64,000 nt of DNA from Adiantum capillus-veneris (Eukaryota > Streptophyta > Polypodiopsida > Polypodiales > Pteridaceae): contig CM043948.1 of the NCBI GenBank assembly GCA_014529385.2, forward strand, positions 74,608,791 through 74,672,790, read 5' to 3'. Positions 55,780 through 64,000 of this stretch are shown piece after piece (position 1 is the stretch's first letter; each line of letters opens with the position of its first letter). The notes under the pieces were generated by a model. That model was not told the DNA's origin. It saw nothing but the letters and a program-made list of their open reading frames with translations, and made no database searches. The position numbers and the translations under genes are program-made.

Positions 55780-56178
55780 ATGGACCACCAAGAATATGCT
55801 GCTAAACTAGCAAAAAGATATTATGGTCCTTTTTAAATTCTTAAGCTAACCAATGAGATGGCTTATCAATTAAAGTTGCCCAACCATTGGCTCATGCACC
55901 ATGTTTTCCATGAGAGCCTACGTAAGCCTTACAAAGGAGTGCCATCAAAAGAAGCAATAGTTGTTGCAGACCCTCCAAAAATCGAAGATCAAGAAGAAGT
56001 ACTTTAACCTGAGTCCATCCTATGACATGAAGACAAGGTATTAAGGAACGGTAAGATTATCTCATGATATCTTATTAAGTTCAAGAATTATTCTTTTAAT
56101 GATGCTAGATGGATGCAAAGAACCTAGCTTAAGGATAATATGAACCTTGTCAATGCTTACAATGTTGCACTAGAGTAA
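55780..56178 (+). pseudogene. Integrase C-terminus and chromodomain-like end
   Basis: MAYQLKLPNHWLMHHVFHES is the integrase C-terminal motif. The frame then gives PESIL.HEDKVLRNGK and YLIKFKNYSFNDARWM, the chromodomain signature of chromoviruses. Four in-frame stops (TAA 56005, TGA 56023, TGA in the context IIS.YLIK near 56065, TAG after QRT near 56127) sit where Gln or Arg would be expected, all explained by C-to-T changes. Confidence 0.75.
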
Positions 56179-56518
56179 GCATATGAAAATGCATTTTAAA
56201 AGATTTTTTTTTTTTGTCTTATAAGACTAGTTCTCTTTTTATTGTGCACAAATTTAAATAGTATGCATGCTTAGGATCATGTTTGTGGTGACGTCGTCTC
56301 CCAAACACCAAGTAGAACTTGTCACTCTACTTTGGAAGTATGTTATGGACTAAAGAGCAGGCATGCTTGTAGCAGCTACGTCTCCCAAGCACCAAATGGA
56401 TTAGTCATCCATCTTGGAATGATGTCGAAGGGTAAAAATGGATCCTCTACCCACTAAGTAACATGGACTAATGATTAGGCTTTATCTTCTCTACCTCATA
56501 GTCGAGGACGACTATGAT

Positions 56519-56534
56519 TTCAAGAGAGAGGTAA
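56519..56534 (+). promoter_or_regulatory. Polypurine tract
   Basis: TTCAAGAGAGAGGTAA directly before the 3' LTR. 56179-56518 is 3' noncoding. Confidence 0.65.
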
Positions 56535-57418
56535 TGTCATAAAATATAATATCTAACTTTACCAAATGATTTTCTCATATTAAACTGATCATTTAATGTG
56601 GGAGAATAAACGGAACAAGAGTTAGAATAGAAACATGTGCTTCTAAACCTATCTCAACACGGGACCAAAAGGAGAGATGGATGCATCTCAATAGGGGTCC
56701 AAAAGGAGATGGTTTATCAAAGAGCAATGTGCAATAAGTGCTTCTAGACTTACCTCAGGAGGGGACCAAGAGGAGAGATGGTTACATCTCAATAAGGGTC
56801 CAAAAGGAGGTAGTCTATCACAGAGCAATGTGCATCTAATGGAGCTTAAAAGACCTTAGGGTTAGCTTCATTAAAGACCTCCAATGGTTAGTGTTAATAG
56901 TCCTTTGACCTTAGGCAAGCTAGGGCTGAGCTTGAGGTGGGAACCCTACCTAAGCTTGAGGTGCTTGTCGTGCTTGATGACTAAGGTGCGTGCTTGATTT
57001 CTAAGGTGCTTGAGGTGCTTGTCATGCTTGATTTCTAAGGTGCTTGAGGTGCTTGTCATACTTAATGGGGGGTAAGGTGCTTGAGTCAAAAAGAGACCCT
57101 ACAAACTTAATGAGGAAGGTGCTTGAGAAGCTTCCCATACATGGGGGGTAAGGTGCTTGAGTCAAAAAGAGACCCTACAAACTTAATGAGGAAGGTGCTT
57201 GAGAAGCTTCCTATGCATGAAAGTCCCAAAGTTAGGGGAATCTTTGACTTAACTTTCCACTCACCCAAAGGGCACCCCTTTTCTCAAAGGGCACATGGGA
57301 CACATGTCAAACTCTCCCTAAGCTTAACCACCTGGTGTGCTTGAATGCTATTGGTTGGGCTAAAGAGGGGTCCAATGAGCTTCTAGTTCCATCCAACAAA
57401 TATCTAGATATTTTCAAG

Positions 57419-57450
<32 letters not shown>

Positions 57451-58323
57451 AAGGGGTAAGGAGGACACTTGTCAATAAACTACCCATGTACTTGACTGCA
57501 TGCTGCATGTGATTGGCTAGGGGGAGAGGGGTCCAATGAGCTTGAAGCATGTGGAAAAGCCACAACTCGCCCCAAGCAAGCAAGGGGGGTGCTAGGGGGA
57601 TATACACCCCCCCCCCCCCACACACACACTCATTTTGTGGATCATTCTCACTTGGTGAGAGTTGAGGAACTCCACCTCCTTCTCCAAGCTTGTGAGAAGT
57701 GAGAGCCTACACCAATACTCTTGGCTATGGAATGCAAATCCAACCAAGAGCCATGCTTCAATGCTTAAGCTTGCCATCTTCTCCATCTTCATTACTATGC
57801 TATTATGTATGCTAGCAAGAAGAGTGATGATAAGTGAGAAACTATTTCTTTCTCCTATGGAATGTTTCTTCTTCCTCTTCCCTACCCTCATTCCCTGCTA
57901 GCTCTCTCCACCTTCGAAGGTGTTTGAGGCCTTGGGACTGAGGCTTGGGATAGTTAATGCTCTTTACAAAGTTTATATTATGCTTGTGATGCATGAAGCT
58001 TTCCATCTTCATTGCATCACCAAGGTCACAAGGAACACAAAGATTGTATTGTACCAAGTCTCTCTTGATGGGAGAAACTACAATACAAATGCCTATTGGA
58101 GGGGGGACCGGCTCCGTATGAATCCGGTCCTCAATTGTTGTCATGTTCTCTAAACTCTTTCTCTTGCAAAAGTATTGTTCATGCCAAGTTAATTAAGTAC
58201 CATGTTTATGTTGCTACCATCAATTAAGTTCACCCGCTATGCTCACAAAGTAATCTCACAAAAGTTCTTCATCAAATTTCCTAATTCCGCTACTCTCAAA
58301 GTTCATAGGCCATTTCAATTACA
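56535..58323 (+). repeat. 3' LTR (1789 bp)
   Basis: Differs from the 5' LTR by scattered substitutions, a roughly 33-bp duplication of a GATTTCTAAGGTGCTTGAGG unit near 57000, and homopolymer or CT-tract length changes. Confidence 0.95.
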
Positions 58324-58328
58324 AGAGA
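58324..58328. repeat. Target-site duplication AGAGA (right)
   Basis: Pairs with 49646-49650. Confidence 0.93.
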
Positions 58329-58684
58329 TATGTCTATGGAAGTTCTTGGATACTACCATGTTGCCTTTTCTTCGGACCATGAGCCTCATCAAATTCAAGT
58401 TAATATTTGGTTTGTGAGTGACAAGAGGCCAGTTAATGCACAGCAGGTGGGGGTTGCTGGAGACCGCACTATACCATATCAATTGAGGATATTTACCCAA
58501 GTTGAAACACCACCCCGTATCTTGCAAAATGTATATAACATAGGTCCTTGGACTTATAGAATCCCTAATGTGGTTTTTCGAAGGCTACACTTTGAATAAG
58601 TGTTTGTATTGTCTTTGCTACATTCAAAATATTTAAATAATCTTTGTGAAGTTGTGAAATTTCAAAGTCTTTTAAATTGCTTTC

Positions 58685-58689
<5 letters not shown>

Positions 58690-58750
<61 letters not shown>
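58690..58750. repeat. (CT)n microsatellite
   Basis: CT tract between copy A and copy B of the unknown gene. Confidence 0.95.
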
Positions 58751-58754
<4 letters not shown>

Positions 58755-58880
58755 TCCTTCACTAAAACAAAAGAAAGATGGACCAGATTCTCTACGGCAT
58801 GATCGTCAAAGTCTTCTTTATTCTATTTCATCTCTGTTCCTCTTAAACTTCTAAATCTCCGTTGTTAGAGCGGATAAAGA

Positions 58881-59506
58881 ATGGCTCGAGACATCATGGT
58901 TTCGTACACCCTCAATGATGTACCTACTTATATTAGAGGTATGTAAATGTAAAATCTTATCTTTGATACTTACTTTTACCATGAATGAGAATTTGTGGCC
59001 TTTATTTTGTATGTTTACACGTATTACTTTTTTTCTAGATCCTCCATTATGGAGAGGTCCTACCCATGCTGAGGATATTGTTCGTATTATTGAGGATTTT
59101 GAGATCCTTCAATGCTTATAGCTTGAACTTGAATCCATATGATGTTAAATGTGTTGTTACTTCTTATGTCTGAATGGTTGCTTGTTATCTTCATTGCAAG
59201 CTTCGATATTATTGCAGACATTCTGTCTTGGCATTATATGAAGCACGATATTTTAGAAGTGTTGTAGACTATTATCACATAGAGTTTGATATAGATGATA
59301 TGAAAATCACTGTACGAGAGTTAGGTATGCAACGGCCTCTAAATTTCAACTTTTCATACGGTCCCTATGGAGTGAATGAATGGATGTTTAGAATCTATTC
59401 TTTGGGTGAATCACCTCGACGCCTCGGTCGCAGTGTTCAACGTGTCGGACCTTGGATCTTCAGAGTTCCAAGTAGAGTGTGTCGTAGGCTCAACTTCTTT
59501 AGATGA
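58881..59506 (+). CDS. Unknown multi-exon gene, copy B
   Basis: Exon 1 58881-58938 (MARDIMVSYTLNDVPTYIR) ends at a GTATGT donor; exon 2 starts after TTTTTCTAG at 59039 and encodes DPPLWRGPTHAEDIVRIIEDFE, with a stop at 59121 if unspliced. A third exon starts after TATTGCAG at 59218 and ends at 59506 with VGPWIFRVPSRVCRRLNFFR. The donor of exon 2 is unresolved, so the full protein is uncertain. The third exon aligns with copy A (ALYEARYF against GVYEMLYL; YYHIEFD against YYHVAFS; GPW.(Y/F)R(I/V)P.....RRL.F) and both acceptors have the same phase. Function unknown. Confidence 0.5.
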
Positions 59507-59601
59507 TCGAACACTTTGATCCATTGTCTATGCATTCTAAGTACCATATTTTTGTAGTTATTGTTGGCTTATTGAAGTGGGTTTTTATTCACTACATAGG
59601 T

Positions 59602-59649
<48 letters not shown>

Positions 59650-60207
59650 TTTGCTAATTGCTAATGTAGGTTAACATGGGTCATGATGTATTGGCTATTC
59701 TCCCAATACATATAAAGATGATTATGTATTTGAAAGTTAAGGAAGAGTACATTTGTCAAGGATATGGTACATGGTGTTGGTGGCATCATTGGGTGTATTC
59801 ATATGCTGATGGGTGGTATGGAAATTGTGGACGCTTAAGCATTTCACTATGCAAAGTGTCACAAATATTGAGCGAAATAAAATTGATGAGAATCCTACAA
59901 TAACTACATATGGTTGATATTTATTATATCAATGTTTGTGGTTGTGATATTTAGTTGCGAAAGATATAGCACAATCATAAATCTTATATTTTAGATGAAG
60001 AGTTTGAAATTTTGAATTTAATTGTGAAGTTTATCAATGGGATATATTGGAGCGATCCTCAACCATCCAATTATAGAGTAGAATATGAGTCGTTGTAAAC
60101 AAAAACATTGAGGTTGTTGTAAAGACTTTGACCTAATGAACCTCTTGATACTTTTTGGCATAACAATTAGTAATTGAAGTGTGTTACCATATACATGTGG
60201 TAGTGAT
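59507..60207 (+). other. Flank with (GA)n and a Trp-rich ORF
   Basis: A (GA)n tract lies at about 59603-59647. A 75-aa ORF at 59676-59903 contains an unusual Trp/Gly/Tyr-rich stretch (GYGTWCWWHHWVYSYADGWY) with no recognised family; it could be a further exon of the unknown gene or noise. The rest is AT-rich. Confidence 0.4.
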
Positions 60208-60408
60208 GTGTGTGAACACACTAGGACTGCCGGGGCATTTTTTCCCTCTTTAGGAGGTTTTTTCCCCCGTGCATTGTATATACGCCCATCACTCTAGGGC
60301 TATCTATCTTTCCATTGCACACTAAGGAATACACTTTCTATTGTGTACCTTGAGCTTCCTTCGTCTTCTCCAAGCTGTGTGTGTTTCTCTGCAACCCTAA
60401 TTCCAACA
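60208..60408 (+). repeat. 5' LTR of a copia element (about 200 bp)
   Basis: Begins TGTGTGAACACACT (start 60208 or 60211), ends CCAACA, followed by a primer-binding site. A TGTATATAC TATA-like box is at about 60275. Its target duplication cannot be tested because the 3' end is outside the window. Confidence 0.75.
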
Positions 60409-60410
60409 AT

Positions 60411-60422
60411 TGGTATCAGAGC
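60411..60422 (+). promoter_or_regulatory. Primer-binding site for initiator tRNA-Met
   Basis: TGGTATCAGAGC two nt after the LTR end, standard for plant copia elements. Confidence 0.9.
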
Positions 60423-60770
60423 AGGTCACGTCCTCCCGGGCTTAGTCGCCAGCTGCTCCAGCACACGCCTGCTCACTTTCTCCGATTTCAGTGAGCTTTG
60501 GCGAGCGTTCGCAGGTCGACAAATATTTTGGGAAGGCTCAAAGAGCTTGGTTTGCTCAGAATTTTGATTTGGGCTCATTTCGGCCTCCGTTTCCACTACG
60601 GGCAGTACTGCACAGGCTATTTCGTCATTTTGTGCAGATTTTCTGTCAGTGCCGTTTTCTGCATAACAGGTGCCTTATAGTCTTCTACGGTTTGTGCTAT
60701 ATAGCACAAGTTGTTCCCGCTCCATTTCTCCTATTTTTGGGCAGTTTTCACATCAGGTGCAGCATTTACC

Positions 60771-63700
60771 ATGGCTGACAACAACAACACAGATGTGTTC
60801 AAGATGTTTGCTGCTGAGGACAGGTTGGATGGGGACAACTACCCTATGTGGGCTTATATGATGCAACATGTTCTTGTGTCAAAAGGTGTCTGGAACATTG
60901 TGCAGGGCATTGATGTACGTCCTGGTTCTGAAGATGTAGGCGATGTTGAGGATGTTGCAGGTCTTGCTGCAAGGATTGCAGCTGTTAGAGTTGTTTTGCC
61001 TACAGCAGAACAAGCTCGTTGGGATGTTAAGGATGCGCAGGCTCATGCATTGATTGCGTTGTCTGTGAAGCGCACCATTATTCCTCACATCCGTTCAGCA
61101 AAATCTGCAAAACAGGCTTGGGATATTCTAGCAAGTCTTTATGCAAGCCGCAATGAGGCTAAAATTGCTTTGCTGCGTAAAGAGCTAGAGTCGAAGATTA
61201 TGCATGAGGAAGATGATATGGACACTTTCCTTGCTAGTGTCAAGGATATCAATGAGCAACTCATTTTTGCAGGTGAAGTCATTTCTGACAGTTCCCTTGT
61301 GCAGACTGTTCTTGATGCCTTACCAGATTCCTACCAGACTTTTGCTAGTACTTGGAGACTGATGACCCAAGGAAATCTTGAAGTTGTCAAGTTTGATGCA
61401 TTATGCACATTGCTGTTGCAAGAGTCACTTTCTAGAAAAAACAGGACTAGGCAGCGTGCAGTTGAACAGGCTTTTATTGCTTCTCAAAGAAAGGGTGGTA
61501 ACAGTAATGCAGCCACTTCTTATGGTTCTGCTGCGAGTGGCAAAAATTCTGTTCCTAATGCTTCTACTGGCAGCACTTCGTCTGGCAATTCTGGTGATAA
61601 GGGCAAAAAGAAGATGCGTTGCCATTATTGTAAAGCCAATGATCACTTGATCAAGTCGTGTCCTAAGTTGAAGGCCAAAGAGGCTAAGAAGAAAGAGGGT
61701 GGTTCCACTGCAAATGCTGGTTCCACTACAAATGCAGCCATTGTTGAGTCTTCTGTGAAAGGAGATTGTGATGCTGATGTTGATGCAGAATGGGCTTTTA
61801 GCGCAGAGTGCACTTACAATCTTGCTGTCCATGATGCATGCTTGTCAGTTGCTGCAGATTCACATGTGTGGTATTTCGACAGTGGTGCTACAAAGCACAT
61901 TACCTCACATCGTGAATTGTTTACCTCTCTCGAGTCTGTCCCTCATGGGAATTCAGTCACTTGTGCCAACAACGCCTCTTATCCAGTTCAGGGAGTTGGA
62001 AAGATTGTGCTCACTGCTGCTAATGGCAGTTCCTTCACACTTGTTGATGCACTTTATGTACCTGGGATTAAGAAGAATCTCTTGTCTGTATCCGCACTTG
62101 CTAGACTTGGACTTGTAGTCAAATTTGTGGATGACAGATGTACAGTTCATGATCTCAGTTTTGGTGATGAAATTGTTGCATCTGGGCTTTTGTGCCGTGG
62201 GCTGTATAAGCTCACTTTGTATGACAAGTGTGGACAAAATTTTGCAAATGCTGTTGCAGATTCAAGGGCTATTTCAGATGCAAAACTTTGGCATGCACGT
62301 TTTGGTCATCTGAATTTTGCCAGTTTGCTGCGTTTGCAGAAATCTGATATGGTTGCTTCTTTGCCGCCTCTTGAAGCACCTATCAAACATGTTTGTGAAG
62401 GCTGTATTCTGGGTAAAATGCAGCGTTCTAAGTTTCCAAAGGATGGTTCAGTTAGGGCCACATGCAGGTTGCAGCTTGTGCATAGTGACGTTTGTGGGCC
62501 CATGCAAACTCCGTCCTTGGGCAATTACCTGTACTTCGTGACTTTCATTGATGATTACTCCAGGCATGCGTGGGTATTTCCGCTTAAAGCGAAGTCCGAA
62601 GTTTTTATGTGCTTCAAACAATTTTTGGCTATGGCTGAAAATGTCTCAAAATGTACTATGGGCACCCTCCGTTCCGATCGAGGGGGGGAGTATATGTCTC
62701 ATGAATTTAATGCATTTCTGGCTAGTCGTGGGATAAAACACCAATGTACAGTGCCTTATACACCTCAGCAAAATGGTGTTGCTGAGAGGAAAAACAGGTC
62801 ACTAACGGAAATGGCACGATGTATGGTCAAAAGTCAAGCTTTGCCGCATTCTTTTTGGCTTGAGGCCATCATGTGTGCCACTTATGTACTTAACATGTGT
62901 CCTACGAAAGCTTTGCAGTCTATTACTCCATATGAAGCATGGCATGATAGAAAACCTTCTATTGAGCACATGCGTGTTTTTGGCTGTTTGGCATATGCTT
63001 TGGTGCCACAAGTGCAGCGCAGAAAATTGGATGATAAGGCTGTCAAATGTATTTTTGTTGGTTATAGTGCTGAAAGCAAAGGTTACAGGTTGTATCATCC
63101 GCAAACAAAACGTATTTTGGTTTCACGGGATGTAGTGTTTGTGGAAGATTCTGTTCAACCCTTGCTGTCATGTACTAGAGACAGTAATGTAAGCTCACAG
63201 GACATTTATGACACTTTGTTGCCTCTTTTCAGTGGTGGAAATACGAATGTAAGTTCCAATGAGGCAAATGTACAGCCTATGGGGGTTTCTGAAAATGTTT
63301 TAGAACAGCCTATTACTGATGCAGATGTACATGATGTACTTGATGAGGAAAGGGCTGAAAATGAGCAGGCTAGAGGTATGCCAAAATGGTTGGTGCACAC
63401 TTTGCGTGACAGTAAATTGGATGCACCTTTATCTAGTCGTACTCGTTCAGGCTCTCGCCATGCATCTTATGCATCAGATTGTTATGCTTTGGCTGTGTCT
63501 AGTTTACATGATGTTGAGGAGCCTCTGTCTTTTGATGAAGCACAGAATTCAGAAAATTGGATTGCTGCCATGAAATCAGAATATGATGCACTTATAGAGA
63601 ATGACACATGGACTTTATGTGATTTGCCTCCTGGCAAAAAGGCCATTGGTACGAAGTGGGTTTACAAGTTGAAACGCAAGCCGGATGGTGAGATCGATCT

Positions 63701-64000
63701 CCATAAGGCTCGACTTGTTGCAAAGGGTTATGCACAACAAAAAGGCATAGATTATGAAGAGACTTTTGCTCCCACTTGTCGTATGACTACTGTGCGTTTT
63801 CTATGTGCATTGGCAGCTCATTTTGGTTGGGATGTACATCAATCAGACATTGTTACTGCTTTCTTGAATGGTGACATATTTGAGGAAGTTTATGTAACGC
63901 AGCCTCGCGGTTTTGTCATAAAAGGACAAGAGGACAAAGTGTGCAAGTGTAAGAAGGCTTTGTATGGGTTGAAGCAATCTCCTCGTGCTTGGTATGAGAA
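60771..64000 (+). CDS. Copia Gag-Pol polyprotein, partial at the 3' end (at least 1076 aa)
   Basis: One uninterrupted frame from ATG 60771 (MADNNNTDVFKMF) to the window end. Gag (RLDGDNYPMWAYMMQ) is followed by a CX2CX4HX4C knuckle from residue 284 (CHYCKANDHLIKSC). Protease active site D370-S-G (YFDSGATKHI). Integrase has the HHCC finger (WHARFGHLN, CEGCILGK) and D573, D636, E672, with 35 residues between the last two. RT begins near residue 930 (NWIAAMKSEYDALIENDTW, GTKWVYKLK, KARLVAKGY) with its first catalytic Asp at D1026 (HQSDIVTAFLNGD). The window ends before YVDD and RNase H. The frame runs off the end, so an ORF list requiring a stop would miss it. Confidence 0.96.
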   Translation, partial: MADNNNTDVFKMFAAEDRLDGDNYPMWAYMMQHVLVSKGVWNIVQGIDVRPGSEDVGDVEDVAGLAARIAAVRVVLPTAEQARWDVKDAQAHALIALSVKRTIIPHIRSAKSAKQAWDILASLYASRNEAKIALLRKELESKIMHEEDDMDTFLASVKDINEQLIFAGEVISDSSLVQTVLDALPDSYQTFASTWRLMTQGNLEVVKFDALCTLLLQESLSRKNRTRQRAVEQAFIASQRKGGNSNAATSYGSAASGKNSVPNASTGSTSSGNSGDKGKKKMRCHYCKANDHLIKSCPKLKAKEAKKKEGGSTANAGSTTNAAIVESSVKGDCDADVDAEWAFSAECTYNLAVHDACLSVAADSHVWYFDSGATKHITSHRELFTSLESVPHGNSVTCANNASYPVQGVGKIVLTAANGSSFTLVDALYVPGIKKNLLSVSALARLGLVVKFVDDRCTVHDLSFGDEIVASGLLCRGLYKLTLYDKCGQNFANAVADSRAISDAKLWHARFGHLNFASLLRLQKSDMVASLPPLEAPIKHVCEGCILGKMQRSKFPKDGSVRATCRLQLVHSDVCGPMQTPSLGNYLYFVTFIDDYSRHAWVFPLKAKSEVFMCFKQFLAMAENVSKCTMGTLRSDRGGEYMSHEFNAFLASRGIKHQCTVPYTPQQNGVAERKNRSLTEMARCMVKSQALPHSFWLEAIMCATYVLNMCPTKALQSITPYEAWHDRKPSIEHMRVFGCLAYALVPQVQRRKLDDKAVKCIFVGYSAESKGYRLYHPQTKRILVSRDVVFVEDSVQPLLSCTRDSNVSSQDIYDTLLPLFSGGNTNVSSNEANVQPMGVSENVLEQPITDADVHDVLDEERAENEQARGMPKWLVHTLRDSKLDAPLSSRTRSGSRHASYASDCYALAVSSLHDVEEPLSFDEAQNSENWIAAMKSEYDALIENDTWTLCDLPPGKKAIGTKWVYKLKRKPDGEIDLHKARLVAKGYAQQKGIDYEETFAPTCRMTTVRFLCALAAHFGWDVHQSDIVTAFLNGDIFEEVYVTQPRGFVIKGQEDKVCKCKKALYGLKQSPRAWYE

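Larger units (their letters stand above)
49651..58323 (+). mobile_element. Complete 8.7-kb gypsy (chromovirus-like) element, internally decayed
   Basis: LTRs 49651-51411 and 56535-58323 start TG and end CA, with AGAGA target duplications on both sides. The internal part has an initiator-Met primer site, Gag, zinc knuckle, protease, partial RT, RNase H, integrase remnants and a chromodomain-like end, a chromovirus arrangement. All coding domains carry stops or deletions although the LTRs are very similar, so the copy was probably mobilised in trans. It splits the 3' exon of unknown gene copy A. Confidence 0.93.
49430..58599 (+). pseudogene. Unknown multi-exon gene, copy A, split by a retrotransposon
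   Basis: An exon-like segment near 49438 contains GATCCACCGCAATGGAGGGG (DPPQWRG). A 3' exon begins after TTTGCAG at 49588, runs to the insertion at 49650 and resumes at 58329; with one AGAGA copy removed the frame is continuous through the old insertion point (GVYEMLYLGRDMSMEVLGYY) to the stop at 58599, ending IGPWTYRIPNVVFRRLHFE. Its structure and sequence parallel copy B at 58881-59506. It lies just downstream of the Helitron helicase; it could be a Helitron passenger or part of the sequence into which elements inserted. Function unknown. 49194-49430 shows no clear gene. Confidence 0.55.
60208..64000 (+). mobile_element. Ty1/copia element, 5' part (continues past the window)
   Basis: LTR, primer site, about 350 nt of leader and one long open reading frame with the copia order Gag, protease, integrase, RT. 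No stop or frameshift is seen, so it may be an autonomous, recently active copy. Confidence 0.93.

Noticed and set aside
61378-63573. Short ORFs in other frames within the copia region
   Set aside because: Shadows of the single long polyprotein frame starting at 60771.

Overview
This window looks like a transposon-rich stretch of a land-plant nuclear genome. The basis is plant-type Ty3/gypsy and Ty1/copia retrotransposons primed by plant-like tRNA-Asp and tRNA-iMet sites, a plant-type RepHel Helitron, introns with GT..AG borders, very dense (CT/GA)n and (GT)n microsatellites, and widespread CpG-to-TpG decay typical of methylated repeats. A seed-free plant such as a fern would fit, but the sequence alone cannot settle that. 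I found no confident host housekeeping gene, tRNA, rRNA or CRISPR array. Almost everything is nested mobile DNA.

Layout: 1-2694 is microsatellite and G-tract sequence. 2695-5686 (minus) is the 3' half of a decayed Tat-like gypsy pol gene (RNase H, second archaeal-type RNase H, integrase), broken by a 452-bp foldback insertion and a 151-bp tandem duplication. 5687-16086 is the most unusual object: a 10.4-kb DNA transposon with about 32-bp terminal inverted repeats and four intron-containing genes arranged as two convergent pairs. These are a putative DDE-type transposase with a Cys/His zinc-like cluster, two orphan proteins, and a 593-aa fusion of a histone H3-like protein with a ULP1/C48-type cysteine protease. 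16087-17622 is an LTR (minus) with its primer-binding site and leader. 17623-22468 is repeats and decayed sequence.

22474-39073 (minus) is a complete 16.6-kb gypsy element with CTCCC target duplications, 581/608-bp LTRs, a tRNA-Asp primer site, a 1743-aa Gag-protease ORF, RT-RNase H, integrase, and a second retropepsin-like domain downstream of integrase. 39074-43852 is a field of short repeats around a 5'-truncated LINE. 43853-44332 is a coiled-coil ORF with a decayed relative at 19.9-20.4 kb. 44714-49193 is a Helitron Rep-helicase pseudogene with several CGA-to-TGA stops and a damaged HUH motif. 49430-59506 holds two paralogous multi-exon genes of unknown function, the first split by a complete LTR retrotransposon (49651-58323, AGAGA target duplications). 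60208-64000 is the 5' part of an intact-looking copia element whose reading frame stays open to the window end.

The candidate new biology is the 10.4-kb transposon. Its H3-like/ULP1 fusion keeps an N-terminal ARTKKTARK tail, a full H3 histone fold, and the protease His, Gln and Cys in family spacing, but has Asn at the catalytic Asp position. This suggests, as inference, that the element manipulates chromatin or SUMO/ubiquitin-like modification. All exon structures here were assembled by eye from GT..AG borders and reading-frame continuity.
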